A DNA stretch of 64,000 nt from Cohnella fermenti (GCF_004801405.1 NZ_SSOB01000001.1:372001-436000); one strand, 5' to 3'; positions 17,727 through 27,756 are shown, counted from the first letter of the stretch. The notes: generated by a model not told the origin, from the sequence alone. Translations and numbers: made by a program.

Positions 17727-19391
17727 ATGGCGGAACAGCAGGCGAAGGCGGAACAGCAGGCGATGGTGGAACAGCAGGCGAAGGCGGAACAGCAGGCGAA
17801 GGCGGAACAGCAGGCGAAGGTGGAGCGGGAGCGGGAATTGGCGTCGACGAAGATCTATATTCTCGCCATTGACCAGAGCACGTCGGGCACGAAGGCGCTG
17901 CTGGTCGACCGTTCGGGAGCGGTGGCGGCGCGCAGCTCCTGCGAGCATAAGCAATACTATCCGCGCCCGGGCTGGGTGGAGCACGATGCTCTCGAGATTT
18001 ACGAGAACGCGAAGCGGGTCGCCAGAGAGGCTCTGGCCTCGGCGGGAGTCGGGCCGGAGCGGCTTGCGGCGCTGACCGTCACGAACCAGCGGGAGACCGC
18101 GGTGCTGTGGGACCGGACGACCGGACGGCCCGTTCATCGCGCAATCGTCTGGCAGTGCCAGCGCACGGCGGAGTATTGCGCCGAGCTGCGCGAGGCGGGA
18201 TGGGAGCAGGCGGTCCGCGAGAAGACCGGGCTGCTGCTCGATCCCTACTTCTCGGCGGCGAAGTGGAGCTGGATGCTGGGCAACGTCCCGGGTGCCGGCG
18301 AGAAGCTGGCGGCGGGGGAGCTGTTGGCGGGTACGATCGATAGCTGGCTCATCTGGAAGCTGACCGGAGGGCGCGTTCATGCGACGGACAACACGAACGC
18401 AAGCCGCACGTCATTGTATAATATCCATAAGCTGGAGTGGGACGAGGAGCTGTGCGGGCTGTTCGGAGTTCCGGCCGCAATCCTGCCCGAGGTGCGCTCG
18501 TCCGACGCCCGGTTCGGCGAGACGGAGGACCCCGAGCTGTTCGGGGACGTGCGGGTGCCGATCTGCGGCGTCATCGGCGATTCGCAGGCGGCGCTGTTCG
18601 GCAACCGCTGCTGGAGCCCGGGCATGGCGAAGGCGACCTACGGCACGGGCACTTCCGTGCTCATGAACGTGGGCGACCGGCCGATTGCGGCGGGCGGAGG
18701 TCTGGTGCAGGTGATCGCCTGGGGGCGCGGCGGCAAGGTGACGTATGCGCTGGAGGCGGTCATCCGCACGTCGGGCGACAGCCTCAAGTGGGTGCGCGAC
18801 AACCTCGGCTTGTTCGCGGACATGGACGAGATGCAGCGGCTTCTGGACCGCGCGCCGGCCAATGAAGGCGTTTACCTCGTGCCGGCGTTCGTCGGGCTCG
18901 GCGCACCGTATTGGCAGCCCGACGCGCGCGCGGCGCTCGTCGGCATGAACCGCGGCACGGGACGCGAGCACATCGTGCGCGCCGCAATCGAGAGCATCGC
19001 GTACCAGGTGCGCGATGCGGCGGAGCTGCTCGAAGCGGAGGCGGGCATCCCGCTGACGGAGCTGCGCGCGGACGGCGGCGCTTCCGCGAACGCCGTGCTG
19101 ATGCAGTTCCAGGCCGACACGCTCGGCCGGCCCGTGGCGAAGGCGGGCATCGCGGAGCTGTCCGCGATGGGGGCGGTGTACCTCGGCGGCCTGGGCGTCG
19201 GCTTCTGGGGCTCGCTTGAAGAAGCAGCCGGAAGGGCGGGAGGCGGAGGCTCGGAAGACGGAGGGACGGATGGCGGAGACACGGGAACCGGGACCGGAAC
19301 TGTCTACGAGCCTCGCATGGCGCAGGTTGAGAAGGAGAAGAATTACGCAGGCTGGAAGCGGGCCGTCTTCTCCGTGATCGGAGCGTTATGA
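17727..19391 (+). CDS. FGGY-family carbohydrate kinase with repeated N-terminal tail
   Basis: A 554-residue ATP-dependent sugar kinase of the glycerol/xylulose/ribulose kinase family. FGGY_N begins at about residue 47 (YILAIDQSTSGTKALLVD) and has the TVTNQRETAVLWD and IVWQCQRT segments. FGGY_C has GVIGDSQAALFG, TYGTGTSVLMN and the ADGGASANAVLMQFQAD signature. The closest overall look is glycerol kinase, but the context is sugar. The first 40 residues are five to six copies of AEQQAK, a predicted coiled helix absent from relatives. AGGAGG before ATG 17727 supports translation of the tail. A Gly/Thr-rich insert lies near residue 510. Its product would feed the split transketolase upstream. Confidence 0.88.
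   Translation: MAEQQAKAEQQAMVEQQAKAEQQAKAEQQAKVERERELASTKIYILAIDQSTSGTKALLVDRSGAVAARSSCEHKQYYPRPGWVEHDALEIYENAKRVAREALASAGVGPERLAALTVTNQRETAVLWDRTTGRPVHRAIVWQCQRTAEYCAELREAGWEQAVREKTGLLLDPYFSAAKWSWMLGNVPGAGEKLAAGELLAGTIDSWLIWKLTGGRVHATDNTNASRTSLYNIHKLEWDEELCGLFGVPAAILPEVRSSDARFGETEDPELFGDVRVPICGVIGDSQAALFGNRCWSPGMAKATYGTGTSVLMNVGDRPIAAGGGLVQVIAWGRGGKVTYALEAVIRTSGDSLKWVRDNLGLFADMDEMQRLLDRAPANEGVYLVPAFVGLGAPYWQPDARAALVGMNRGTGREHIVRAAIESIAYQVRDAAELLEAEAGIPLTELRADGGASANAVLMQFQADTLGRPVAKAGIAELSAMGAVYLGGLGVGFWGSLEEAAGRAGGGGSEDGGTDGGDTGTGTGTVYEPRMAQVEKEKNYAGWKRAVFSVIGAL
17728..17825 (+). repeat. 18-bp coding tandem repeat (AEQQAK) in the kinase
   Basis: Five near-identical 18-base units (GCGGAACAGCAGGCGAAG) and a partial sixth encode the N-terminal AEQQAK/VEQQAK tail of the FGGY kinase. 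The unit count could vary by slippage without frameshift, because 18 is a multiple of three. Confidence 0.9.
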
Positions 19392-19420
19392 ACGTTTTGC
19401 CGGCACAATTCTTCTCTGGC

Positions 19421-19460
19421 GGCATTATGTCTCTTCTCCCACTTGCTCAGGATAGGGCGA
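19421..19460 (+). repeat. Dispersed palindromic element, half copy B
   Basis: Left arm only: GGCATTATGTCTCTTCTCCC followed by GCTCAGGATAGGG. No right arm is recognisable before the pseudogene at 19596, so this copy is truncated or relies on a diverged partner. Confidence 0.75.
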
Positions 19461-19595
19461 GCAGGGGAATATCCGGGGGCGGTCTGAGCGCGATAGTGGA
19501 GGACGGTCAGACCGTTCTGCGGGATGAGGAAGAGTACGAATACGGAAGTAGGCGCAGCGAAAGATACGTGATATTACAATAGAGGAGAGGATCTC

Positions 19596-21329
19596 ATGTC
19601 ATTCCAAGAGACAGTCAAGCTGGGCCATCTGTTAAAGAACCCGGAGTCGAGGGCAATTCTGTTCAGAGCGATCCTTCCCTGGACGTCTCCGATTATCGGC
19701 TTCAGTTCCTGAAGCTTCAGCCGTTCGGCTCCTACCTGGAGTCCCTGCCTTCGGAAGAGACGCGAGCGGCGCTGCTTCGCGAGCTGGAGCCGTTCGGGCC
19801 GGTCGTGGACACGCCGGACAAGACTGCTTCTGCGGATTACGAGGACGCGTCGGTCGCCCGCGGTTCGGCTGCGACGAGTTCGCCTGCCGAAGCCGGGCGC
19901 TGAGGCGTGTTTGAGCTTGCGCTCGCAGGGCCGAGCCACGGCAACCCGTTCGTCGACGTCGACTTGAGCGCCGAGTTCTCGTTCGAGGGACGGACGCAGC
20001 GGGCGCTTGGCTTCTATGACGGGGATGGCAGCTATCTCATCCGGTTCATGCCGGACCGCGAAGGGGAGTGGACGTTCCGGACGAGCAGCAATGCGCGTTC
20101 GCTGGACGGCATCGAAGGCCGGTTCGCGGCCCTGGCGCAGGCTGAAGGCAATCGCGGCCCGGTTCGGGTGAGCAACACGTACCACTTCGCTTATGAGGAC
20201 GGAACGCCCTATTACCGGTCGGGACTACCTGCTACGTATGGACACACCAAGGGAACGAACTCGAGAAGCAGACACTCCGGACCCTCTCCAAGGCCCCTTT
20301 TAACAAAATGCGCATGTGCGTGTTCCCGAAGGCGTACCTGTACGACGAGAATGAGCTGAGCTCTACCCGTATGAGGGATCGCTCGAGCAAGGCTGGGACT
20401 ACTCCCGCTTCAACCCGGCGTTCTTCCGCCACCTGGAGAACCGGATTGCGCAGCTTGGCGAGCTCGGCATCGAGGCCGACCTGATTCTGTTCCACGCGGA
20501 CGACCGCTGGGGCTTCTCGGAGATGGGCAAGGTCGCGGACGACCGTTACTTGCGCTACATCACGGCCCGGCTGTCCGCGTTCCGCCACGTCTGGTGGTCG
20601 CTCGCCAACGAGTACGACCTGATGTGGGAGAAGGAGACGGAAGATTGGGAGCGGTTCGCGGGCATCGTCACGGGGAACGATCCGCATGACCACTTGATCT
20701 CGATCCACAACTGCAACCCCTTCTACGACTACAGTCGCCCGTGGATCACTCATTGCAGCATTCAGCGCCAGGACGTGTACCGGACGGCGGAGTACACGGA
20801 CGAATGGCGCGCCAAGTGGAACAAGCCGGTCGACATCGACGAGTGCGCGTACGAGGGCAACATCGAGACGGGCTGGGGCAACATCAGCGGGGAAGAGATG
20901 ACCCGGCGCTTCTGGGAAGGCGCGGTCCGCGGAGGCTACGTCGGCCACGGCGAGACATACTTGCACCCGCAAGACATTCTGTGGTGGGCCAAGGGGGACG
21001 AGCTTCTCGGGACGAGCCCGGCCCGGATCGCGTTCCTGCGGCGGATTCTCGAGGAGGGGCCGGAAGGCGGCATCCATCCGTTCAAGAAGTCGCCGATGGA
21101 CTGGGACGTGCCGATCGGCGGCGTTCCCGGCGAGTATGTGTTGTATTACTTCGGCATCAACCGCCCGTCGTTCCGAGTGTTCCACATGGAGCCGGGAACC
21201 CGCTACACCGTCGACGTCATCGACACGTGGAACATGACGATCAAGCGTCGTGAAGGAACGTACGAAGGCTCGTTCCGCGTGGAGCTGGCGGGACGGGAGT
21301 ACATGGCCGTGAGGCTCATGAAGGCGTGA
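19596..21329 (+). pseudogene. Frameshifted DUF5060/apiosidase-like glycoside hydrolase
   Basis: Pieces of one enzyme lie in several frames. ATG 19596 (good GAGGAGAGG site) encodes a VKLGHLLKNPESRAI module and stops at 19710. After a shift come FLKLQPFGSYLESLP and a stop near 19905. A DUF5060 domain follows at about 19908-20220 ([20 protein letters not shown]). After another shift near 20222 comes [20 protein letters not shown], and one more shift lies near 20355. An intact stretch to 21329 carries the DUF4038/apiosidase-like barrel (HVWWSLANEYDLMWEKE, VDIDECAYEGN) and a DUF5605-like tail. At least three lesions make it non-functional. It was probably an exo- or endo-glycosidase that supplied sugar to the operon ending at 19391. 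The intact C-terminal half suggests recent decay. Confidence 0.85.
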
Positions 21330-21459
21330 CGGAGAAGTGACGCTGGCGGCCTCGTGTCAGTTCAGAGTGCAGAATACGGAGATCGTGTCGCGAGACATGG
21401 TCTCCGTTTGCTTTAAGCGCCGATTCGCAAGTCCTCCGAAGCATCATATCTGCTCTGAA

Positions 21460-21505
21460 GGCATTATGTCTCTTCTCCCGCTCGCTCAGGATAGGGATCA
21501 ACAGG
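21460..21505 (+). repeat. Dispersed palindromic element, half copy C
   Basis: Left arm only: GGCATTATGTCTCTTCTCCC, then GCTCGCTCAGGATAGGG. It leads into a 14-bp tandem repeat instead of the right arm seen in copies A and D. Confidence 0.75.
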
Positions 21506-21533
21506 GACACCCGGCATCAGTCGGTCGGAACAC

Positions 21534-21687
21534 GGCAGTCAGGACGCGATGGCCGGGACGCGACGATCGGAACGCCTCAGTCGGAACGTGATGGTCGGAA
21601 AACGACAGTCGGAACACGGCAGTCGGGACGCGACGATCGGAACACGGCAGTCGGGGCACGGTGATCGGAACGCGGCAGTGGTCGGGT
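21534..21687. repeat. 14-bp tandem repeat, about 11 copies
   Basis: Eleven head-to-tail units of 14 bases fit the pattern GRYRRTCGGRACRC (for example GGCAGTCGGAACAC, GACGATCGGAACAC). They show an alternating higher-order pairing of CAGT- and CGAT-type units. The array fills the gap between half copy C and the transposase pseudogene. Small ORFs through it are repeat translations with no support. Confidence 0.85.
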
Positions 21688-21751
21688 GGCGGTCGGGAGA
21701 CGGTCGGGGCGCTGCGGCGACGGCCGGGCGGATTCTGCGCTGCGGGCAGGG

Positions 21752-22632
21752 TTAACAGGCCGACCTCAGGTCGGAGGGAGAACGCTGCGCACGACGGAAA
21801 GTTTGACAGGCCTGCATCATCAATTGCATACAGTCGCTTCCGTTCTGAAGGGCGTTCCACCGGAAGATGGCTTCTGCCAGGTGCTTGGGCAGCGAGCTTG
21901 CTCGATGCCGCGATAGGTTGTTCGAATCCGCTTGAACTCCGCACGAATAATCGGGGCCAGGTTCCGGCAATGGCGAATCGTCAAATACCAGGACCGCTGT
22001 ACGTCGGCGGCCTGGCTGACGGGATTGGGAGCGAAGTGACGGCGCTTGAACACCTGGCGAGCTTCCGCATTGATGATGCTGCCATTCATCTGTTCGCGGT
22101 CGAGCATCATCCAAGTCATGCGCACGGGACGATCGGCGTCATCGATCTCCATGGCCATAGCTACCGGATGCTCCTGCTCGTTAAGCTTGCCGATGGAAGT
22201 CAGGGAAGGGCAGAAGATCGCCAAGCCGGCTTCCACGCGCCCGCTCAGCCGCTCCGCTCCGTCAAGTTCAAGTAGGAGGCTCTCCCGAATCTTGTTCATC
22301 ATGGCATAAGCCGTTTTGTAGGTGACGCCGATCTGCTTCGCGAGCTGCGCGGCGTTGATGCCGGAGGACGTATCGCTCATGCGTTCCATGGCGAACAGCC
22401 ACTTCGAAAGCGCGGTCCGCGTTCCTTCCATGCAAGTGCCGGAAGCCTGGTGGCGGCAGCGCACGCATTCAAACAGAGGCCGACGGCGAGTGGAGATCGT
22501 ATATGCCTCCCGATGGCCGCAGAGCGGGCAACGATACCCGTCAGGCCACCGGCAGCGGTAGAAATAAGCCGCGCAAGCGTCTTCGTCGCCTTGCTTCGCC
22601 AGAAACTCCGCATAGCTCTCGAGCATGGTCAC
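21752..22632 (-). pseudogene. Degenerate IS1595-family transposase
   Basis: The minus-strand frame from 22632 encodes MTMLESYAEFLAKQGDEDA, then a zinc ribbon (CPLCGH...CVRCRH) and the LAKQIGVTYKTAYAMMNKIR helix-turn-helix of IS1595 transposases. The catalytic DDE core is eroded: where relatives have VE-x-DE-x-[YF] this reads VEAGLAIF, and no second Asp is recognisable. Near 21905 the reading shifts, because the expected C-terminal segment LPKHLAEAIFRWNAL is in another frame and ends near 21752. No clear terminal inverted repeats were found. It could be a decaying insertion sequence; a domesticated zinc-ribbon DNA-binding protein is less likely given the frameshift. Confidence 0.75.
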
Positions 22633-23076
22633 ACCTCCACGACACAGAACGAATGTTCTCTTTTATTGTAGAATTTTCTAGAATTAATGCAAGAGGTTCC
22701 GTAAAAAAATGTTGCCGCGCGAAGGCTGGAGTCCGGGAAGAGAAGTTCCTGATCAAAGGGGAGATGAGGCATAATGCGCAGAAAGGGGAAGTCGTTCGCG
22801 ATATATGTAATAATATGGAAATTATCTCGCGAGGGGGGGAGAAGAAAGGGGGAGAGAGGAGAGATAGCGTTCGACTACTTGCTCCTCGCTCGATCTGCCG
22901 AACAAAGTCGGATTAGTTAAACCCGAAAGTCGTCAAATCAAAAGCCCTTCCCGCGACGCCGGAGCTACAATGGAAGCAGCACGGAGCAAACGATTGGCCA
23001 GCCTTGCAAGCGCTGCAGAGGTTTAATCCCGAGGCGAGCCAAGGAATCACTTGGAGAAAAAGGAGCCGGTGACCGA
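22633..23076. other. Intergenic stretch without a gene
   Basis: About 440 bases between the transposase remnant and the GH3/GH78 pseudogene. It includes an AT-rich segment with repeated TAGAATT/TCTAGAATT words (22669-22687), possibly a decayed insertion-sequence end, and a purine run at about 22830-22866. The last 25 bases carry AAAAAGGAG, the ribosome site for the pseudogene at 23077. No promoter is convincing. Confidence 0.5.
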
Positions 23077-25766
23077 ATGAGCGACAATACTCACGCAACA
23101 ACGCAAGCTGCTTCGAAGATTCGCTACGCCCTTAACGAGAACGGCCCGACGCTGGCCTATTCAGAGGAATCCCGGCGTTGCGATTCTGGACGTGGACGGC
23201 CTTCGCTTCAAGGACTTGAGCAAGGACGGCGAGCCCCATCCGTACGAGGATTGGCGCCTGCCCTCGAAGGAGCGGGCGAAGGATCTGGCGTCGCGGATGA
23301 GCGTGGAGCAGATCGCAGGGCTGATGCTGTACAGTCCGCATCAGGCGGTGCCCGCAACGTTCGGCTTCTTCCCGGCGACGTACGGAGGGAAGTCCTACGA
23401 GGAGAGCGGCACAGAGGCGGCCGATCTGACGGACCAGCAGAAGGCGTTCCTCGAAGCGGATCATGTCCGGCACGTGCTCGTGACGGCGGTCGAGAGCCCG
23501 GCTGCGGCGGCGACGTGGAACAATCGCCTGCAGGCGGCCGCCGAAGCGGCTTCGCTCGGCATTCCGGTCAACATCAGCACCGATCCGCGGCACGGAACGG
23601 ATTCGAGCGCCGAGTACAACGCGGGCTCCGGCGGTGCGATCTCGATGTGGCCGGAAGCGCTGGGCCTCGCGGCCACGTTCGATCCGGCGGTGGCGGAGCG
23701 CTTCGGCGAGGTCGCGGCCAAGGAATACCGCGCGCTCGGCATCGCGACGGCGCTGTCCCCGCAGGTCGACATCGCCACCGATCCGCGCTGGAGCCGGTTC
23801 AACGGACTTCGGCGAGGACGGCGGAGCGCTGCTGGCGACAAGGGAGCTGGAGCCGATGCAGCTCAGGGACTCTATTGCTGCAATTGCAAGTGACGCTGGA
23901 GGACGGCCGGGAAGTCGTCGTTCGCACCGACGGCAGCTGGAAGGCGGCGACAGGATCGATTCTGATGTCGGAGATTTATCATGGAGAGACCTACGATGCC
24001 CGCCTGGAGCGGGACGGCTGGAGCTCGGCGGGGTACTCCGACGCCGGTTGGCGGGAAGCCGAGGTCATCGGGCATGCGAAGGGCATCCTGGTTCCGCAGG
24101 AGAACGTGCCGGTCCGGAAGGCGGAGGAGCTTCGCCCGAGCGAGCTTCTGCGCACACCGGAAGGCGATACGGTTATCGACATGGGGCAGAACATGGTCGG
24201 CCGGGTTCGCTTCACGGTTCGCGGCGAGGAGGGGCGGGAGGTCGAGCTTCGCCATGCGGAGGTGCTGGATAAGGACGGCAACTTCTACGTCGGCAACATC
24301 CGTGCGGCGAAGCAGACGATCCGCTACACGAAGAAGGGCGGAGAGCCCGAGACGTTCGAGCCGCGCTTCACGTTCCAGGGCTTCCGTTATGTGAAGCTGA
24401 CTGGCTTCGCGGAGCCGATCCGGCTGGAGGACTTCGCGGGCGTGGTGCTGCATTCCGACATGGATCGGACGGGGAGCTTCGAATGCTCCGATCCTCTGGT
24501 CAATCAATTGCAGCACAATATTCTGTGGGGTCTCAGGGGCAACTTCCTCGACGTTCCAACCGATTGTCCGCAGCGGGACGAACGGTTGGGGTGGACAGGC
24601 GGCGCGCAGGTGTTCGCCAGGACCTCTCTTATCTTGTCAATTACGCGCCATTCTTCGCGAAGTGGCTTGGCGACCTGAAGGGGGACCAGGCTGCGGACGG
24701 GGGCGTTCCGTTCGTCGTGCCCCACATGCTGGAGAAGAAGCCGAGCAAGGGCGGCTTCCCGCCGCCGTTCAATTCGGCGGCCTGGGGCGATGCGGCGACG
24801 ATTGTGCCTTGGACGATGTATGTGGCCTTCGGGGACAAGCGCATTCTGGAGGCGCAATACGAGAGCATGAAGGCCTGGGTCGAGTTCGTCCGCCGCCAGG
24901 GCAGCAGCGAATTCCTGTGGGACACCGGCTTCCACTTCGCGGACTGGCTTGCGCTCGACGCCAAGCCCGGCGCTTATCTCGGGGCGACGGACATGCATTA
25001 TGTGTCGACGGCCTATTACGCAATCTCGACCGATATCGTCCGCAAGGCGGCCACCCTCCTCGGCAAGACGGACGACGAGCGGGAATACGCCGCGCTGTAC
25101 GAAGGCATACGCCGAGCGTTCAACGAGGAGTACGTGACGCCGGCGGCCCGCCTGGCGGTGCCGACGCAGACGGCCCAGGTCGTCGGCCCCCCGTACCTGA
25201 ACCATGTGCTCAGCGACAACGGCGAGAACGAGGCGGCCTACCGGCTGCTGCTCCAGAAGGACTTCCCTTCGTGGCTGTACCAGGTGACGAAGGGCGCGAC
25301 GACGATCTGGGAGCATTGGGACGGCATCCGCGAGGATGGCACGTTCTGGAGCGACGCGATGAACTCGTTTAACCATTACGCTTACGGGGCGATCGGCGAC
25401 TGGCTGTATCGCAGCGTCGCGGGCATCGACACAAGCGAGGCGGAGCCCGGCTACAAGAAGATCATCCTTCGTCCGCGTCCAGGAGCGGGATTAGAGTGGG
25501 CGGAGGGACGTCTGGAGACGATGTACGGCACGATTGTCTCTCGCTGGAGCCGAACGGAAGAAGGTCGGATGGAGGTCAGGGCTACTGTTCCGGCGAACAC
25601 ATCTGCGGAGATCGTGCTTCCCGGCGCGGCCTCGACAGCAGCTGTGATGGAGAGCGGACGTCCTCTTGCGGAGGCGGAAGGCCTCTCGTTCGCGGAGGAG
25701 ACGCCGGACGGCGTGAAGCTGACCGCTGCGGCCGGGGAGTATGCGTTCGCGTATTCGCTGGGGTGA
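23077..25766 (+). pseudogene. Chimeric pseudogene: GH3 N-terminal fragment joined to GH78 rhamnosidase
   Basis: Two unrelated glycosidases are merged. Bases about 23150-23810 encode a GH3 N-terminal barrel piece (MSVEQIAGLMLYS; PVNISTDPRHGTD; TALSPQVDIATDPRWSRFNG) that breaks off just after RFNG. After about 70 unplaceable bases, 23880-25766 encodes an alpha-L-rhamnosidase lacking its start: concanavalin/Bac_rhamnosid region (VVVRTDGSWKAATG, VIDMGQNMVGRVRF), the signature LDVPTDCPQRDERLGWTG, then the six-hairpin domain (GATTIWEHWDGI) and beta tail. A one-base frameshift at about 24625-24640 splits the GH78 part. ATG 23077 belongs to a third frame. A deletion that fused two neighbouring genes, plus later frameshifts, explains the structure. 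Not functional. Confidence 0.85.
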
Positions 25767-25984
25767 ACGAAAGGGAATTGAACAATCGGGCGCCTGTTCG
25801 GGGCGGCCTGGAATCGGATAGAAGCGTTCTGGAATTCCCGCTTGGGCGGGGAGCCGGAACGCTTTATTTGATCTCAGGAGATTTACAGTTGTATTCCTCC
25901 CCTGGAGAGAAGGATGTTGCCTTATGCGGAGACCTCGCCCGATGGTACCCTAGAGGCAACTTCAAGAAAGGAGGTGTGCGGCGC

Positions 25985-26881
25985 ATGAAGAGCCGACTCA
26001 GGCAACATTACCCGCTGTACCTGCTGCTTGCCCCTCTGCTTGCCTGGTACGCTCTGTTCGTCTTCAAGCCGATGTACGGCCTGCAGATCGCGTTCAAGGA
26101 TTACAGCGTGTTCTTGGGCATCGAGAACAGCCCATGGGCTGGCCTGTCCCACTTCCGCGCGTTCCTGGGCAGCGAATACTTCCTCCGCGTGCTGAAGAAC
26201 ACGCTGCTGATCAGCATCTACAGCCTGATCTTCTCCTTCCCGGTGCCGATCGTTCTCGCGCTGCTGCTGCATGAGGCGAAGAACGTCGTCTTCCGCCGCG
26301 CGGTCCAGACGATCGCCTATCTGCCGCACTTCATCTCGATCGTGGTCGTGTGCGGCATCGTGACCAACTTCCTGGCTCCGACGAACGGGATCGCGAATTT
26401 ACTGCTGGAGAAGCTGGGTATGGGGAAAATTTATTTTCTCGCCGATGCCGACTACTTCCGGACGATCTTCATCTCGATGAACACCTGGAAGGAAGCGGGG
26501 TTCCTCGCTATCGTCTACATCGCGGCGCTGACCGGCATCAATCCCGAGCTGTACGAGGCTGCGGTGATTGACGGAGCGAGCAAGTGGAAGCGCGTCGTCC
26601 ATGTGACGATTCCCGGCATTCTGCCGACGATCATGATCATGCTGCTGCTGAAGATCGGAGAGCTGCTGGAGGTCGGCTACGAGGCGATTATTCTGCTCTA
26701 TCAGCCGGTCACCTACCGAACGGCGGATGTGATCAGCAGCTATGTGTACCGGGAAGGCATCCTGAACGGCCGCTACGACATGGCAACCGCCGTCGGGCTG
26801 TTCAATTCGATTGTCTGCCTGCTGCTGCTCGTCGTCTCTAACCGCTTAAGCAAGAAATACACCGACAACGGGCTCTGGTAG
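25985..26881 (+). CDS. CUT1 sugar ABC transporter permease (LplB-like)
   Basis: A 298-residue permease with six membrane spans. It carries the EAA loop (YEAAVIDGASKWKRVVHVTIPGI, shown here only as the family hallmark EAA-x3-G) that docks the ATPase. LplB/YteP-type permeases import oligosaccharides, often pectin- or hemicellulose-derived. AAAGGAGGTG lies before ATG 25985; the long upstream extension in the same frame overlaps the pseudogene and is rejected. It is first in an operon with a second permease, a binding lipoprotein and a YesN/YesM-type pair. No ATPase is encoded, as usual for CUT1 systems that share MsmX. Confidence 0.93.
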   Translation: MKSRLRQHYPLYLLLAPLLAWYALFVFKPMYGLQIAFKDYSVFLGIENSPWAGLSHFRAFLGSEYFLRVLKNTLLISIYSLIFSFPVPIVLALLLHEAKNVVFRRAVQTIAYLPHFISIVVVCGIVTNFLAPTNGIANLLLEKLGMGKIYFLADADYFRTIFISMNTWKEAGFLAIVYIAALTGINPELYEAAVIDGASKWKRVVHVTIPGILPTIMIMLLLKIGELLEVGYEAIILLYQPVTYRTADVISSYVYREGILNGRYDMATAVGLFNSIVCLLLLVVSNRLSKKYTDNGLW

Positions 26882-26892
26882 GAGGGCGAAGC

Positions 26893-27756
26893 ATGCTGGA
26901 GAGTCGTGCAGAGAAGTGGTTCTACGCTTTGAATTATGTGCTGTTGGCACTGGTTGCGATTGGCGCGCTGTATCCGTTCCTCTATGTTCTATCGGCGTCC
27001 GTCAGCTCGCCCGAGGCGGTTGTGACGGGGGCGGTCGTCCTCTGGCCGAAGCAATTGACCCTGCAAGCCTATGAGGCCGTCTTCCGCGAGCATGGCATCT
27101 GGGTCGGTTATGCCAACACGATCTTCTATACGGTCGCGGGTACGCTGGTCAGCATGGCGATCTCGGTCTGCGGCGCTTATAGCTTGTCGAAGAAGCAGTT
27201 GGCGGGTAGGAAACTATTCAACGCCATCATCGCTGTCACTCTGTTCTTCAACGCGGGGATGATTCCGGTCTATCTCAACTTCCGCGATCTTCACCTGCTC
27301 GATTCGCGTGCGGCCATCGTGTTCGGGTTCGCCGTATCCACGTTTAACGTCATCATTCTGAGAACCTTCTTCCAATCGATCCCGGAAGAGATCGAGGAAG
27401 CGGCGCGCATCGACGGCGCGGGCCAGGCGGCCATCCTGTGGCGCATCGTGCTGCCGTTGTCCAAGGCCGCGCTCGCGACGATCTCTCTCTTCTACGCGGT
27501 CAGCCGCTGGAATGGCTACTTCTGGGCGATGCTCCTGCTGAGGAGCAGGGACAAGATTCCCCTTCAGGTGCTGCTGAACCGACTGGTCGTTCAGATGAAG
27601 CCCAGCGATACGATGATGACGGATTCGTCCGGGGCGATCGGAGAGACGATCATCTACGCGACGATTGTCGTGGCCATCGTACCGATCGTTGCCGTGTACC
27701 CGTTTATTCAGCGTTACTTCGTCAAGGGAGTGACCATCGGCTCGGTCAAGGGCTGA
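26893..27756 (+). CDS. CUT1 sugar ABC transporter permease (YtcP/LplC-like)
   Basis: A 287-residue partner permease with six spans and the EAA motif IEEAARIDGAG. Its C-terminus (PFIQRYFVKGVTIGSVKG) is the family signature. It starts 11 bases after the first permease behind GGAGGG. Together they form the transmembrane pore of a high-affinity oligosaccharide importer. Nearly identical ends occur in the second importer at 48628, which shows two paralogous systems in one window. Confidence 0.93.
   Translation: MLESRAEKWFYALNYVLLALVAIGALYPFLYVLSASVSSPEAVVTGAVVLWPKQLTLQAYEAVFREHGIWVGYANTIFYTVAGTLVSMAISVCGAYSLSKKQLAGRKLFNAIIAVTLFFNAGMIPVYLNFRDLHLLDSRAAIVFGFAVSTFNVIILRTFFQSIPEEIEEAARIDGAGQAAILWRIVLPLSKAALATISLFYAVSRWNGYFWAMLLLRSRDKIPLQVLLNRLVVQMKPSDTMMTDSSGAIGETIIYATIVVAIVPIVAVYPFIQRYFVKGVTIGSVKG

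Noticed and set aside
21549..21755. Small Arg/Gly-rich ORFs
   Set aside because: Translations of the 14-bp tandem repeat, without a ribosome site.
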